DNA of 64,000 bases from JBEKTY01 sp049515555 (GTDB lineage Bacteria; Planctomycetota; Planctomycetia; Pirellulales; Thermoguttaceae): positions 1 through 64,000 of the forward strand of contig JBEKTY010000022.1 in the NCBI GenBank assembly GCA_049515555.1, given 5' to 3'. The notes under the pieces are model-generated. The model saw only the letters and a list, made by a program, of their open reading frames with translations, had not been told where the DNA came from and did not search any database. Below are positions 8,101 through 15,749 of this stretch, one piece after another. The number at the start of each line of letters is the position of its first letter. Positions within the stretch are counted from its first letter, which is position 1. A program made the position numbers and the translations under genes.

Positions 8101-10869
8101 GAAGTGGATGTCCCAGGTGATGCTCCCGCCCGGCTGCCCGACGCCTTGGGCCTCCCAGCAGCCGGGGACCTGGATGGCCCGCGTTCCCGGCCAGGGGGCT
8201 TTCGGCTGCATCCACCCCTCGTCGCGGCCGCGACCTTTCGGATCCATGGCGAAGTCCCACGTCCCGCGGAGCGAGAGCACCTCAGCGAGCGACGAGCGGA
8301 CCGGCGGATTGACGACGGCCAGCGAAGGCGGTCGCTCGTTCCGCGTTATGATCTCCGTATACGAGCCCGCCTGCCAGGTCTGCGGAGGGACCTTTTCCTC
8401 GGCCTCGGTTGCCTTCTCAAATCCTCCATTCTGCACCAGTGGCGGTTTGCTTCCGAAGACGATGGGCCGGAAACTCGCCGGCTGGTGCGACGATCCGTCG
8501 GCCGACCAACTGCTTCCTTCCCCGCCGTCGGGCCGGCGGCTCCTGGCGACGTTCAGCTTCCAGATTCCTCCGTCGCGGATCCTGGCATTGAGCGACGACG
8601 CCTTGATCTTCATCTCCAGGACCCACCGGTCCGCCAGGGTCTTGCACGCGACTTCACAGTCGGCATTCCAACTCGCGTCAAAGGAACCCGGGACGCATTT
8701 CGCATCATAAACCGTCCCTTTGGGGTTGACGGCAAAATGGTAGTAGGTCCGCGCCGAGCCTTCCGGATCGATGAACAGTTCCAGGTCGTCATCCTTCCAT
8801 ACCGGTTCATCGCGATTCGTACTCCGGACCGTCATCTTGTCCGGCGACGGCTCCATCGCGACCACGCCCAGGTAGAGGTAGTCGTTATCATAGAGGAGTT
8901 TCACGAACGTCTGTGCCGTTGCCGGTTTCCCCGTGTCGGAGTTGATGAAACTCGTCGTGGAGGGCGCGGCTTCCCAATCCGCTTCCTGCAGGGCGCCGTC
9001 GATCACGATCGGCCCCTCCCGCTTCTTCACATGGGCAGCCTCCACGCTCGTCATCTTTCCCCAGTCGGCGAGCGCCCGCTGCCATATGGCGTTGAAATAG
9101 CGTTTCTCCCTGCCGACTCGATCCCGGTAAACGGCGTCCGTCGCCGCGGCCCGCTCGGCATCCGCCAGACACTTCAGCAACTGCTGCTCGCGACCAGGCT
9201 GGAGCAGGCACTTGCCGACATAGGGTAATGTCGTACCGTAAATGAAATGTCCGGGGGCCGTTTCCCAAGTCCTGGCCAGCAGTTCGCGATAGTTCCTCAT
9301 TGCTGCCGCCGCGGGCCCGTAGTACTTCTTGTACAGGTCTTCCTTGAGTTTCTGCGGGTCGAGGGAAGGATCCCACAGGAGCTTGGCGACCAAATAATAG
9401 GTTGGGAACTCGGCGATCCAGCTCTCCTTGATCTCCCAGCGATCCCAGAACGGTCCGAAAGAACCATCCGGCGGCGGGATCTCCGCTCTCCACGCCTTGA
9501 CGCCGAGGCCCCACAGATGCTTGATGTCGCGGGCGGCAATGTTCTCCAGAGGAAGGTGTGCCGGCTGACAGGAGAAATACTCATGGACAAAAGTGTCGTT
9601 ACCCAGTGCCACCCATCCTTTCAGCAATTGCACCTTGTCGACGTTCGCCGGGCACGCCGGGTCGTTGTAGGAGTGCTGGTAGCACCTGCCGTGCATGGCC
9701 ACCATGATCAACAACCGAGGGTCGGGTTTCACCCCCTTCGGGGGCACCTGGAATTGCTGGTATCCCCAGCCGATCATCCGCTTGTCCGGGCATTCCTTCA
9801 GCACTTTTTCCGTGACGGCGTTGATGAACTTGTAGAAGCGGGTGGTCACAAGGCCCTGCTTCTGCTCCCACGGATCATCGAGCGCTCGGCACCGGTCGCA
9901 TTCGCACCAGCCGTTGCCGTCGTTGTTGCCCAGCGCAAACAGATCGCAGGGGCTGTAATACTCCGAATCGGCCGGCGGCGCATCGCGAAGACTGGAGATG
10001 ATTCCCTTGGCGCACAGATCGATGACCTCGGGGTTGGACGTGCAGATCTGCCGGACATCACCCCCCTTTCTCCAATCGTAGAATTCCCGTTTTCCCTTGA
10101 TGAGAGGATAGTATTCCGGGTGATCCTGGAAGTATTTCTCCGGCGGCACCAGCGCGTTGAGCGTGTGGCCCCCTCCGGTGAACGTCGCTCCCCGCTCTTG
10201 CAGTTCCTTCCGGTTGGTCTTCCAGCAAGGCGCGTAGCGGATCTGCATCTTGTTGCGCACCATCCAGTCCCAGGTGTCGGTGAATTTCCCGTTGAAATTG
10301 GCGCAGGTGTGATTCGTGCTGCGGATCGTGAACGCGGGGTTTTGGGTTGCGTCGATCGGCCCGACTTCGATGCTTGACATCCTCGGACAGTATTCTCCCT
10401 TTTCTCCGGGGAAGAACCAGCGTATACCCAGGTTGTCCTCGAGAAACGCGTAAACGCCATAGAGCACACCCATCGGTTTCCTGGCTGCAATGAACAGCCC
10501 CTTCGCACCGGCTCTGATGAGGAATCCCTCGCTGGAGAGTCTCTGGATCTCCGGGAGCAATTCCGCGGTCCCTACGGCAGGAGTGCTTTCCGGCGTGCCG
10601 AGGACGATCGGGACGCCCGTCACGCCCTTGCCGAGGGTTTCAACCTGAGGGACATCCGCCCCGGAGACTTTCCTGATATAGGTCCGCAACTCCTCCGCCG
10701 CGTGCCGCTCGACGACACTTGCGCCGCTGCCAAGAACGACGATGCATCGGGGCAAGCCGTCTTTCACCAGAGGGATCGGCTTGTCCCCGGCCGCATGCCC
10801 TGCGGGAGCGAGCAGGACCCCAAAACCCATCAACCAGAAGCCCATGCCGGTCGTCGTTCGCCGCAACAT
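5146..10869 (-). CDS. Giant DUF4838 - CBM9-like - GH2 fusion glycosidase
   Basis: A 1907-residue exported protein with signal peptide about 1-27. Residues about 40-145 resemble the GH67/GH115-type N-terminal domain (AAEELRTYIRKVSG). Residues about 150-600 are DUF4838, with a Cys-rich NGWCECDRC segment. Residues about 620-815 resemble a CBM9-like binding domain (VIDGALQEADWEAAP). From about 870 a GH2 enzyme follows: sugar-binding domain, Ig-like domain, and a TIM barrel with likely acid/base E1265 (MGNEGH) and nucleophile E1329 (HHEY). The C-terminal about 350 residues are beta-rich and unassigned. The start at 10869 is supported by a strong AGGAGG Shine-Dalgarno. It starts 20 bp after the preceding gene's stop. 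Bringing two catalytic-type modules into one chain suggests attack on a glycan with uronic acid or mixed linkages; the substrate is inference only. Confidence 0.88.
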   Translation of the reverse strand: MLRRTTTGMGFWLMGFGVLLAPAGHAAGDKPIPLVKDGLPRCIVVLGSGASVVERHAAEELRTYIRKVSGADVPQVETLGKGVTGVPIVLGTPESTPAVGTAELLPEIQRLSSEGFLIRAGAKGLFIAARKPMGVLYGVYAFLEDNLGIRWFFPGEKGEYCPRMSSIEVGPIDATQNPAFTIRSTNHTCANFNGKFTDTWDWMVRNKMQIRYAPCWKTNRKELQERGATFTGGGHTLNALVPPEKYFQDHPEYYPLIKGKREFYDWRKGGDVRQICTSNPEVIDLCAKGIISSLRDAPPADSEYYSPCDLFALGNNDGNGWCECDRCRALDDPWEQKQGLVTTRFYKFINAVTEKVLKECPDKRMIGWGYQQFQVPPKGVKPDPRLLIMVAMHGRCYQHSYNDPACPANVDKVQLLKGWVALGNDTFVHEYFSCQPAHLPLENIAARDIKHLWGLGVKAWRAEIPPPDGSFGPFWDRWEIKESWIAEFPTYYLVAKLLWDPSLDPQKLKEDLYKKYYGPAAAAMRNYRELLARTWETAPGHFIYGTTLPYVGKCLLQPGREQQLLKCLADAERAAATDAVYRDRVGREKRYFNAIWQRALADWGKMTSVEAAHVKKREGPIVIDGALQEADWEAAPSTTSFINSDTGKPATAQTFVKLLYDNDYLYLGVVAMEPSPDKMTVRSTNRDEPVWKDDDLELFIDPEGSARTYYHFAVNPKGTVYDAKCVPGSFDASWNADCEVACKTLADRWVLEMKIKASSLNARIRDGGIWKLNVARSRRPDGGEGSSWSADGSSHQPASFRPIVFGSKPPLVQNGGFEKATEAEEKVPPQTWQAGSYTEIITRNERPPSLAVVNPPVRSSLAEVLSLRGTWDFAMDPKGRGRDEGWMQPKAPWPGTRAIQVPGCWEAQGVGQPGGSITWDIHFDCLPRPLRHVYRGSAWYRRVVAIPKTWDGKRVWLKVGGLRAQGWFWVNGRPVAHVDDYCGAYKYDVTDLVAPGNEAVVVALVRNDVPARKGSIGASHCFGGLYRDVELEATPATWIDNVWVQGDFDRRAAVVHATIRSLAAAASEPLLVDVRVQMADGRPAGQASRKIGPPGKDAVEAAIEVPLAQFRPWSPETPALYLADVTLRDGDRAVHGWQERFGVRKWEVRGKDFYLNGRKHFVRGYGDDYMYPVTLCSPASREEHRRHLKLAREYGFTYVRHHTHCEIPEFYDAADELGIMIQPELPYYGKLVTEAFPFDPKRDLAELITHYRRYPSLATYCMGNEGHLGSPLDHELYALAKRLDPARLVIHEDGGQNTAENSDFGSGRGAPDWGAYPQESDPRPWCHHEYLNLAVGRDPRTAPKYSGAYQPPSPEALRNRLESLGLDPQWGLACVDAGQQLQRLYQKQGLETARLNPGCHGYIYWTIASVDAWVDQGLLDPFWGVKASKPDFFRQFNGQTAVLADMTSGARILAAGETLKLEWWISHFGQGAIDNGTLHWEMHFDKEALKGAAPVPVANVHAEVGDVKPVGQVLWQAPATDKPARARLAASLAGTDVANSWDLWVFPKLSPKPGAGAGLCAAPPVHRVLAPRYPGMTLFGAAASQQAQILLTTTLDDSALDWLRQGKDVLLLRLVGPASGVKLGWWGLGNQSGTAIAKHPAFGNFPHDGYLNELWFRILDAAVPAGMPGLKSVEPLMVGDGQLGYLIHVFQAKAGKGKLLASGLDLLGDKPEAVCLLDQFIQYVQSNRFQPSGTLDLRQAASEWEAWTALTSAVNGWAATTQTFRRVTYPSFWGERPMCVARQSGSEKLLAWNTRPVPADLDPAKRYTFRWFAALGWHTQPPGKFTLALGEQPLVDFDVVDRTTTWTNTDGTIALKYTLRGSSGLDNSGVMELTLPAKLLTPGRPAELRVVPAQTGSRRWFGLYEWP

Positions 10870-10889
10870 GTTCTCCTCCTGCCACCGGC

Positions 10890-12956
10890 TTACGGTTCTG
10901 TCTTCTTGAACTCGACATCATCAACCCGGAGGGTACCCGTTCCACTGGTCTCGATCCAGATGCATACCAGGCTGGCCGTTGGGAACGGAATCGCGTAGGT
11001 CACTTTCTGCCAGTCTCCCGGTTTTGTCGCCGTGTAGTCGCTCCACTGCCTGTCCTGATTTCCAAAGACCCCTCTGCCTTCGATCCCGAGGCGTACTCCG
11101 GGGCCTTTCCACCCCTGCTCCGTCCTCACCCACGCGGTCATCTCAGCCTTCCTTGCCGCCGCAGACGCGCTATTGTAACCGATATAGGTACTGATGGTCG
11201 CGCTGTCGGTCATTCTCATCGAGAACATATCGTTGCGGCCTACGGTCTTGTCCCATTTCCCGTTTCCCATCCAGACCAGCCGGCCGGCAGTCTCTTCCAC
11301 ATTCCCGCCTTTCGAGAAATCGTTCGCGCCCGACACGTAGTAGGGGCGTTCGATTCGCGGATCAAGGACAGGGAGCAACTTCGCTTGCGCCGCCAGCTTG
11401 TCCGCCGCCGCGCGAGAATACCCCAACATCCTGAATTTCATGCGATAGGCATCGCCAGCCTTGAAACGCTGGCCGGCGTGGCCGCTGCTGAGCGGCGTGA
11501 AACCCCAGTGCATGTCCCAGTAGCACACGCAGTGGTTCAGCAACGGTTCATAGTCCTCACCCAAGGAGACGATTTCCATGGCTGGGCAGACCACCTTTTC
11601 CGGGTAGAGGATGAAATAGCCGTCTTTCGCCAGGTCTCCGAACGTGAACTCGTCTCCCGATGCCTTGAGGAATGGCCCATAGAAATGGTGGATCGGCCAG
11701 CGGTAGGGTGTTCCGTCCACCCCTTTGACCAGCGCCATCCTGTACGGAGACGAAGCCGTGTACAGATCGTCGTGCGAGACCTTCAGCGTATCCTCGTTGG
11801 TGCGCATGGAGTTGTAGGTGAAGAGGTCGTAGTACAGAACGCCTTGGTGCTCGCCGATCTTCTTGACTCCCCATGCGTCGTCCTTTCGGATGACCAGTGT
11901 CTTGTCGAAATCGTAGACGTAGCTGTCTTTGGCAGGATCGTATCGCAGGACCATCACCGTGGCGCCTTCGGCATCCGCGGTCGCCTGGTCGGTCACGCGA
12001 AGCTCGACCGCATCTCCCACGGGCCGAACGCCCTGGAGCTTGCTGTTGCGGTCCCCGTGGGTCAGGACGAAGGGCCACGAGACCTGTGCCCGGTAGCCGG
12101 GCTTGAACTTCACATCCTGGCACCAGACGCTGTTGGCCGGGACTACCCGCACCACCGGCTCATCACCGTCGAAGACCACCGTTTCGCCGTGCCAGTCCTC
12201 CACCTTGAAATCAGGACGCTTCTTCCCGGGCATCACGATGGGCTCGCCGGCCTTGTCAGACTCCAGTGCGCTCAAGCGGACCTGCGCCCCATCGGTGACG
12301 CCGAACCCCCAGCCGCCGCTAGCCAGCGGCTGCACTTTGTCCTCGTAGGTCAGCAGCGGCTTGCCGTTGCTCTCCAGTTGCAGTCTGCTGCCCCCGATCT
12401 TCACTGTAAAGGCGTAATCCGCGCCTGTTGTGATTCCCGCATTCTTCTTCACTGCCGCGAAAAAGCCGGTCGGCATCGGCGGCGCAGCCGGGTCCGTCCC
12501 CGGCTCGCCTTCCTTCCACAAGGCGACCTCGTTCCATTTCGTACTGAACTGGATCCGGTAGAAGGTCCCGCTGTTCTGCCGGCGCAGCACGATCGCAAAG
12601 TCGTAGCCAGGCTGGTCAACAACGTAGTGGTACTGCATGGGAAAATAAGATCCATACCGGAATGAGTACGGCTTCCCGGGCCGCAGGATATTGAACCTTC
12701 CCTTGATTTCGAAATCCCGCGTTGCACTCGGGAATGTGGCATACCCCCAGGAATTGGTCATGGTCCCGGCAGAACCTCTCCGGTTCACCTCGGTTCCCTG
12801 CAATAGCCAGACATGATCGGGCTGCGAAACAACCCGCACCCCCAAGACGGCCGCCTTGCCCACATCGGGCTTCAGTGGTTCAGCACTCGACACCATGCCG
12901 TTCATCCAAGCAACAAACATCGACATCAGAATCCAGACAGTGTGTTTCATCTCCAT
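10890..12956 (-). CDS. Exported protein of unknown function with beta-sandwich-like domains
   Basis: I do not recognise a full-length family. The chosen start (12956) gives 688 residues with a signal peptide at about 5-25; GGAGG at 12964-12968 supports it over the upstream ATG at 13034. Residues about 60-240 look like a concanavalin/laminin-G or DUF1080-type jelly roll (YDFAIVLRRQNSGTFYRIQF). The C-terminus, about 560-688, resembles a carbohydrate-binding galactose-binding-like fold ending in TLRVDDVEF. It is the first gene of the run that continues with the DUF4838-GH2 fusion 20 bp downstream, so it may bind or modify the same glycan. It could equally be a lyase-like enzyme; no catalytic residues can be named. 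Confidence 0.75.
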   Translation of the reverse strand: MEMKHTVWILMSMFVAWMNGMVSSAEPLKPDVGKAAVLGVRVVSQPDHVWLLQGTEVNRRGSAGTMTNSWGYATFPSATRDFEIKGRFNILRPGKPYSFRYGSYFPMQYHYVVDQPGYDFAIVLRRQNSGTFYRIQFSTKWNEVALWKEGEPGTDPAAPPMPTGFFAAVKKNAGITTGADYAFTVKIGGSRLQLESNGKPLLTYEDKVQPLASGGWGFGVTDGAQVRLSALESDKAGEPIVMPGKKRPDFKVEDWHGETVVFDGDEPVVRVVPANSVWCQDVKFKPGYRAQVSWPFVLTHGDRNSKLQGVRPVGDAVELRVTDQATADAEGATVMVLRYDPAKDSYVYDFDKTLVIRKDDAWGVKKIGEHQGVLYYDLFTYNSMRTNEDTLKVSHDDLYTASSPYRMALVKGVDGTPYRWPIHHFYGPFLKASGDEFTFGDLAKDGYFILYPEKVVCPAMEIVSLGEDYEPLLNHCVCYWDMHWGFTPLSSGHAGQRFKAGDAYRMKFRMLGYSRAAADKLAAQAKLLPVLDPRIERPYYVSGANDFSKGGNVEETAGRLVWMGNGKWDKTVGRNDMFSMRMTDSATISTYIGYNSASAAARKAEMTAWVRTEQGWKGPGVRLGIEGRGVFGNQDRQWSDYTATKPGDWQKVTYAIPFPTASLVCIWIETSGTGTLRVDDVEFKKTEP

Positions 12957-13072
12957 GGCATCCTCCATCAGAACAATCATCGCCTTTCGGCACTGACCGC
13001 AGGATATCCGCGCCATTGGCTTTCGCCTCGCCAAGATTGAACCAATCGTAACCGTTCACGGGCCGCGCCAAT

Positions 13073-13149
13073 GTAGCAGGCACACTCCGTGTGCCGTCCG
13101 CCGTGCCTTGTTCCGCTTCAGCGGACGGCACACGGAGTGTGCCTGCTAC
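13073..13149. repeat. Perfect 29-bp inverted repeat, gtgtgcc palindrome family copy 1
   Basis: Arms 13073-13101 and 13121-13149 are exact reverse complements around a 19-nt loop. The core cacactccgtgtgcc recurs at 22438-22497 and 42924-43001, each time as an inverted repeat between genes. It occupies the 334-bp gap (12957-13290) between the GH95 gene and the minus-strand run; nothing else is recognisable in that gap. No T-tract follows, so it is better read as a dispersed palindromic repeat than as a terminator. Confidence 0.85.
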
Positions 13150-13290
13150 TTTCCATTGTTCACATCCGCAGCGGCCTGGCCTGTCGCAAGACTCGCAAGA
13201 TCAACGACCGTTGTGCCGAACTCGGTGATCGATTCCCTTGCATCCACTTGCGCCCTTTGCTTCTGCCTCTCAGCGATGACTCGATTGCGA

Positions 13291-15492
13291 TCATTCTGTC
13301 GTGGTGTTGACGGTCTTGACTTCGCCGTTGACCCGCACCTTGACTTGTCGCGGGGTGGGCGAGCGGACGGCAAAGTTCGTGACCTTGCCGTCCTTCCACG
13401 TGGCGTCGACCGTGAAGTTGCCGCGGGCCTTCAGCCCCTTGAACGAGCCGTTGGCGGCCCACTGCTTGGGGATCGCGGGAATGATGGCGATCTCGCCGGC
13501 ATGAGATTGCAGCAGCATCTCGGCGATGGCGCCGGTGATGCCGAAGTTGCCGTCCATCTGGAACGGCGGATGGTTGCAGAAGAGATTGGGAAGGGTATTG
13601 TGCGTCAGCAATCCGCGCACCATGATGCCGGCCCGGTCGCCCTCGCCCAGCCGTGCCCACATGCCGCAGCGCCAGGGCCAGGTCCACGAGCGGCGGCTGT
13701 CGCCGATCGTGGTGTCGACGCCGAAGGGTTTGTCGCCAAGGTCGTTGCTGCGGGCCTTCAGCGAGACTATGGCGGCGCGGGCGAGATCCGGCGTCCGAGT
13801 CAGGCTGATCTGGCGGCCGGGATAGACGGCAAAAAGATGCGAGGTGTGGCGGTGGGTGTCGTTGGGCTCGTCGCGATCGGCTTGCCACTCCTGAAGCTGG
13901 CCCCACTTGCCGATCTTGTTGGGGGCCAGGTGCGCCTGCAGGTCGGCGATCTTCGCCTGATAGTCGGCGTCGACGCCCAATGCCTTGGCGGCGTCGAGGT
14001 AGTTCTCGAAAAGATCCCAGATCAGTTGCTGGTCGTGCATCACGCCGTCCTCGCGCGGGCCGTGTTCCGGCGACCAGCCGTTGGGGGCGACCAGGGTCCC
14101 GTCCGGCAGGCGTTTCAGACGGTCTTCCCAATACTGGCAGATCTCCTTGATGACGGGGTAGGCGGTCGTGGCCAGATAGTCTTTGTCCTGGGTGAAGGCC
14201 CAGTGCTCGAATACGTGCTGGGCGTACCAGGCGCTGGCGGGGATGTTCCATTCCCAGCCGTTGCCGCCAAAAATGCTTTGGCTGGTGCGAGCGGTCCAGC
14301 CGCGGGTGGCGGCGCCGAAAGCCTTGCGGGTGGCGATGCGGCACGGCGTCCGGGCAGCGACGACGAAGTCGATCAGCGGCAAGTGACATTCGGGCAGGTT
14401 GGTCGACTCGGCGTCCCAATAATTCATCTGGACATTGATGTTATTGTGGTAGTCGCTGGCCCAGGGCGGATTGTTGCTGTCGTTCCAAAGGCCTTGCAGA
14501 TTAGCGGGCAGGCCGCCGCAGCGCGAGCAACTGGCCAGCAGATATCGTCCGTAGTAGAACATCGCTTCTTCCAGATCGGGATCGGCCTTGCCCTCGGCAT
14601 ACCGCTTCAGGCGGGCGTCGGTCGGCATGGCTAGAACTGCCGGGACGGTGGCGCCAGTTTCCAGCGTGACGCGGCCCAGCAGCGCGGAGAGATCCGCGAT
14701 GTGCGCGCTCCGCAAGGCATCATACGACTTGGCCTGCGCCGCGACCAGTTCCTTTTCGACCAGCGGCAACGGATCGGCGCCTCGCCAGCCGGCGCTGTAA
14801 TCGGGCTTGTAATTGGTGCGGGCATCCATCAGCAGCGTCAGTTCGTCGCAGTCGGCAAAGGCGATCTCCTCGCCTTTGGCCGCGACCGTGCCGCCCGTGT
14901 GCAGCAACCGGACGGCGGATGCATGTTTGAGCTTGTTGGGCATCTCGCCGGCGAAGAAAAGGCCGTGCTCCGTCGCCTCGGTTTTGGCCTTCTGGCCCGA
15001 GTTCAGGGTGATCCTGCCGGAGAGCGCACCGGGCTTGTCGGCCGTGTAGCGGAAGACCATCACCTGGTCGGGGTGGCTGGCAAATGCCTCGCGAATGAAC
15101 TTCACGCCGCCTTGGGTGAAAGTGGTCGTGTGGACGCCGGTCGCGATGTTGAGCTCGCGGCGGTAATCGATCACGGGATCCGTTTCCGCGCCCTTCCAGG
15201 TGATCACAAGATCGCCAAAATTGCGGTAGGCGCCGAAGCCATGGTCGCCGCAATCGTAAGCACCGTCCCAGTTGTTGTCGCCCGACCACAGGCTCTGCTC
15301 GTTGAACTGGATCCGCTCGCTCAGAATGCCGCCGGAGAGCATGCAGCCCATGCGGCCATTGCCCAAGGGCAGTGATTCCTCCAAGTGCTTGTTGTTGCCG
15401 GCCGGCTGTCGATACCAAAGCGTTACGTCAGCGGCCGAAGCGGGCAGTGCCGCGGGAGTGACCGACAAGAGAAGGATCAGGGCGAGTTTCAT
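13291..15492 (-). CDS. GH95 alpha-L-fucosidase family glycosidase
   Basis: A 733-residue exported enzyme with signal peptide about 1-20. The N-terminal beta domain begins with LWYRQPA and PLGNGRMGCMLSGG, typical of GH95. In the (alpha/alpha)6 barrel, N351 and N353 (NINVQMNYW), E476 (WSPEHGP) and D647 (MDGNFGITGA) match the catalytic Asn/Asn/Glu/Asp set known from bifidobacterial GH95. A short C-terminal beta domain follows. The family hydrolyses alpha-1,2-linked L-fucose with inversion, and some members act on L-galactosides. I chose the ATG at 15492 because it directly precedes the signal peptide; an in-frame ATG 30 bp upstream is possible. No clear Shine-Dalgarno is seen. The fucosidase suggests use of fucose-containing glycans such as algal fucoidan or mucin. 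Confidence 0.93.
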   Translation of the reverse strand: MKLALILLLSVTPAALPASAADVTLWYRQPAGNNKHLEESLPLGNGRMGCMLSGGILSERIQFNEQSLWSGDNNWDGAYDCGDHGFGAYRNFGDLVITWKGAETDPVIDYRRELNIATGVHTTTFTQGGVKFIREAFASHPDQVMVFRYTADKPGALSGRITLNSGQKAKTEATEHGLFFAGEMPNKLKHASAVRLLHTGGTVAAKGEEIAFADCDELTLLMDARTNYKPDYSAGWRGADPLPLVEKELVAAQAKSYDALRSAHIADLSALLGRVTLETGATVPAVLAMPTDARLKRYAEGKADPDLEEAMFYYGRYLLASCSRCGGLPANLQGLWNDSNNPPWASDYHNNINVQMNYWDAESTNLPECHLPLIDFVVAARTPCRIATRKAFGAATRGWTARTSQSIFGGNGWEWNIPASAWYAQHVFEHWAFTQDKDYLATTAYPVIKEICQYWEDRLKRLPDGTLVAPNGWSPEHGPREDGVMHDQQLIWDLFENYLDAAKALGVDADYQAKIADLQAHLAPNKIGKWGQLQEWQADRDEPNDTHRHTSHLFAVYPGRQISLTRTPDLARAAIVSLKARSNDLGDKPFGVDTTIGDSRRSWTWPWRCGMWARLGEGDRAGIMVRGLLTHNTLPNLFCNHPPFQMDGNFGITGAIAEMLLQSHAGEIAIIPAIPKQWAANGSFKGLKARGNFTVDATWKDGKVTNFAVRSPTPRQVKVRVNGEVKTVNTTTE

Positions 15493-15749
15493 GGTGTGTG
15501 TGCGCTGGTTGTGATAGTCCACGAGTCAGCCGAACTAGGCTACCGCGAGTATAGGCTGCCGGCCCGGGAAAGTCAAACCGACAGGAAAGGGAGGTCGATC
15601 ATCAGGACTGCCCACGGGACTCAAGCTCGGATCAGGAATCCGTGCATCGACTGGAAGGTCGCAGGCCACGTTGTTATCATTGAAGGAACGTTGATGCTCG
15701 TGACGACGAGGCGAGTTGCGAGACAAGAAGAACGCAGAAGAACATTGTG

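Noticed and set aside
6334..9228. Very long open frame on the plus strand opposite the DUF4838-GH2 gene
   Set aside because: It is an antisense shadow caused by high GC; its product is Arg/Val/Gly-rich without domains, while the minus strand encodes recognisable enzymes.
13073..13149. Rho-independent terminator
   Set aside because: The hairpin is strong but has no following T-tract on either strand, and the same element recurs in other contexts.
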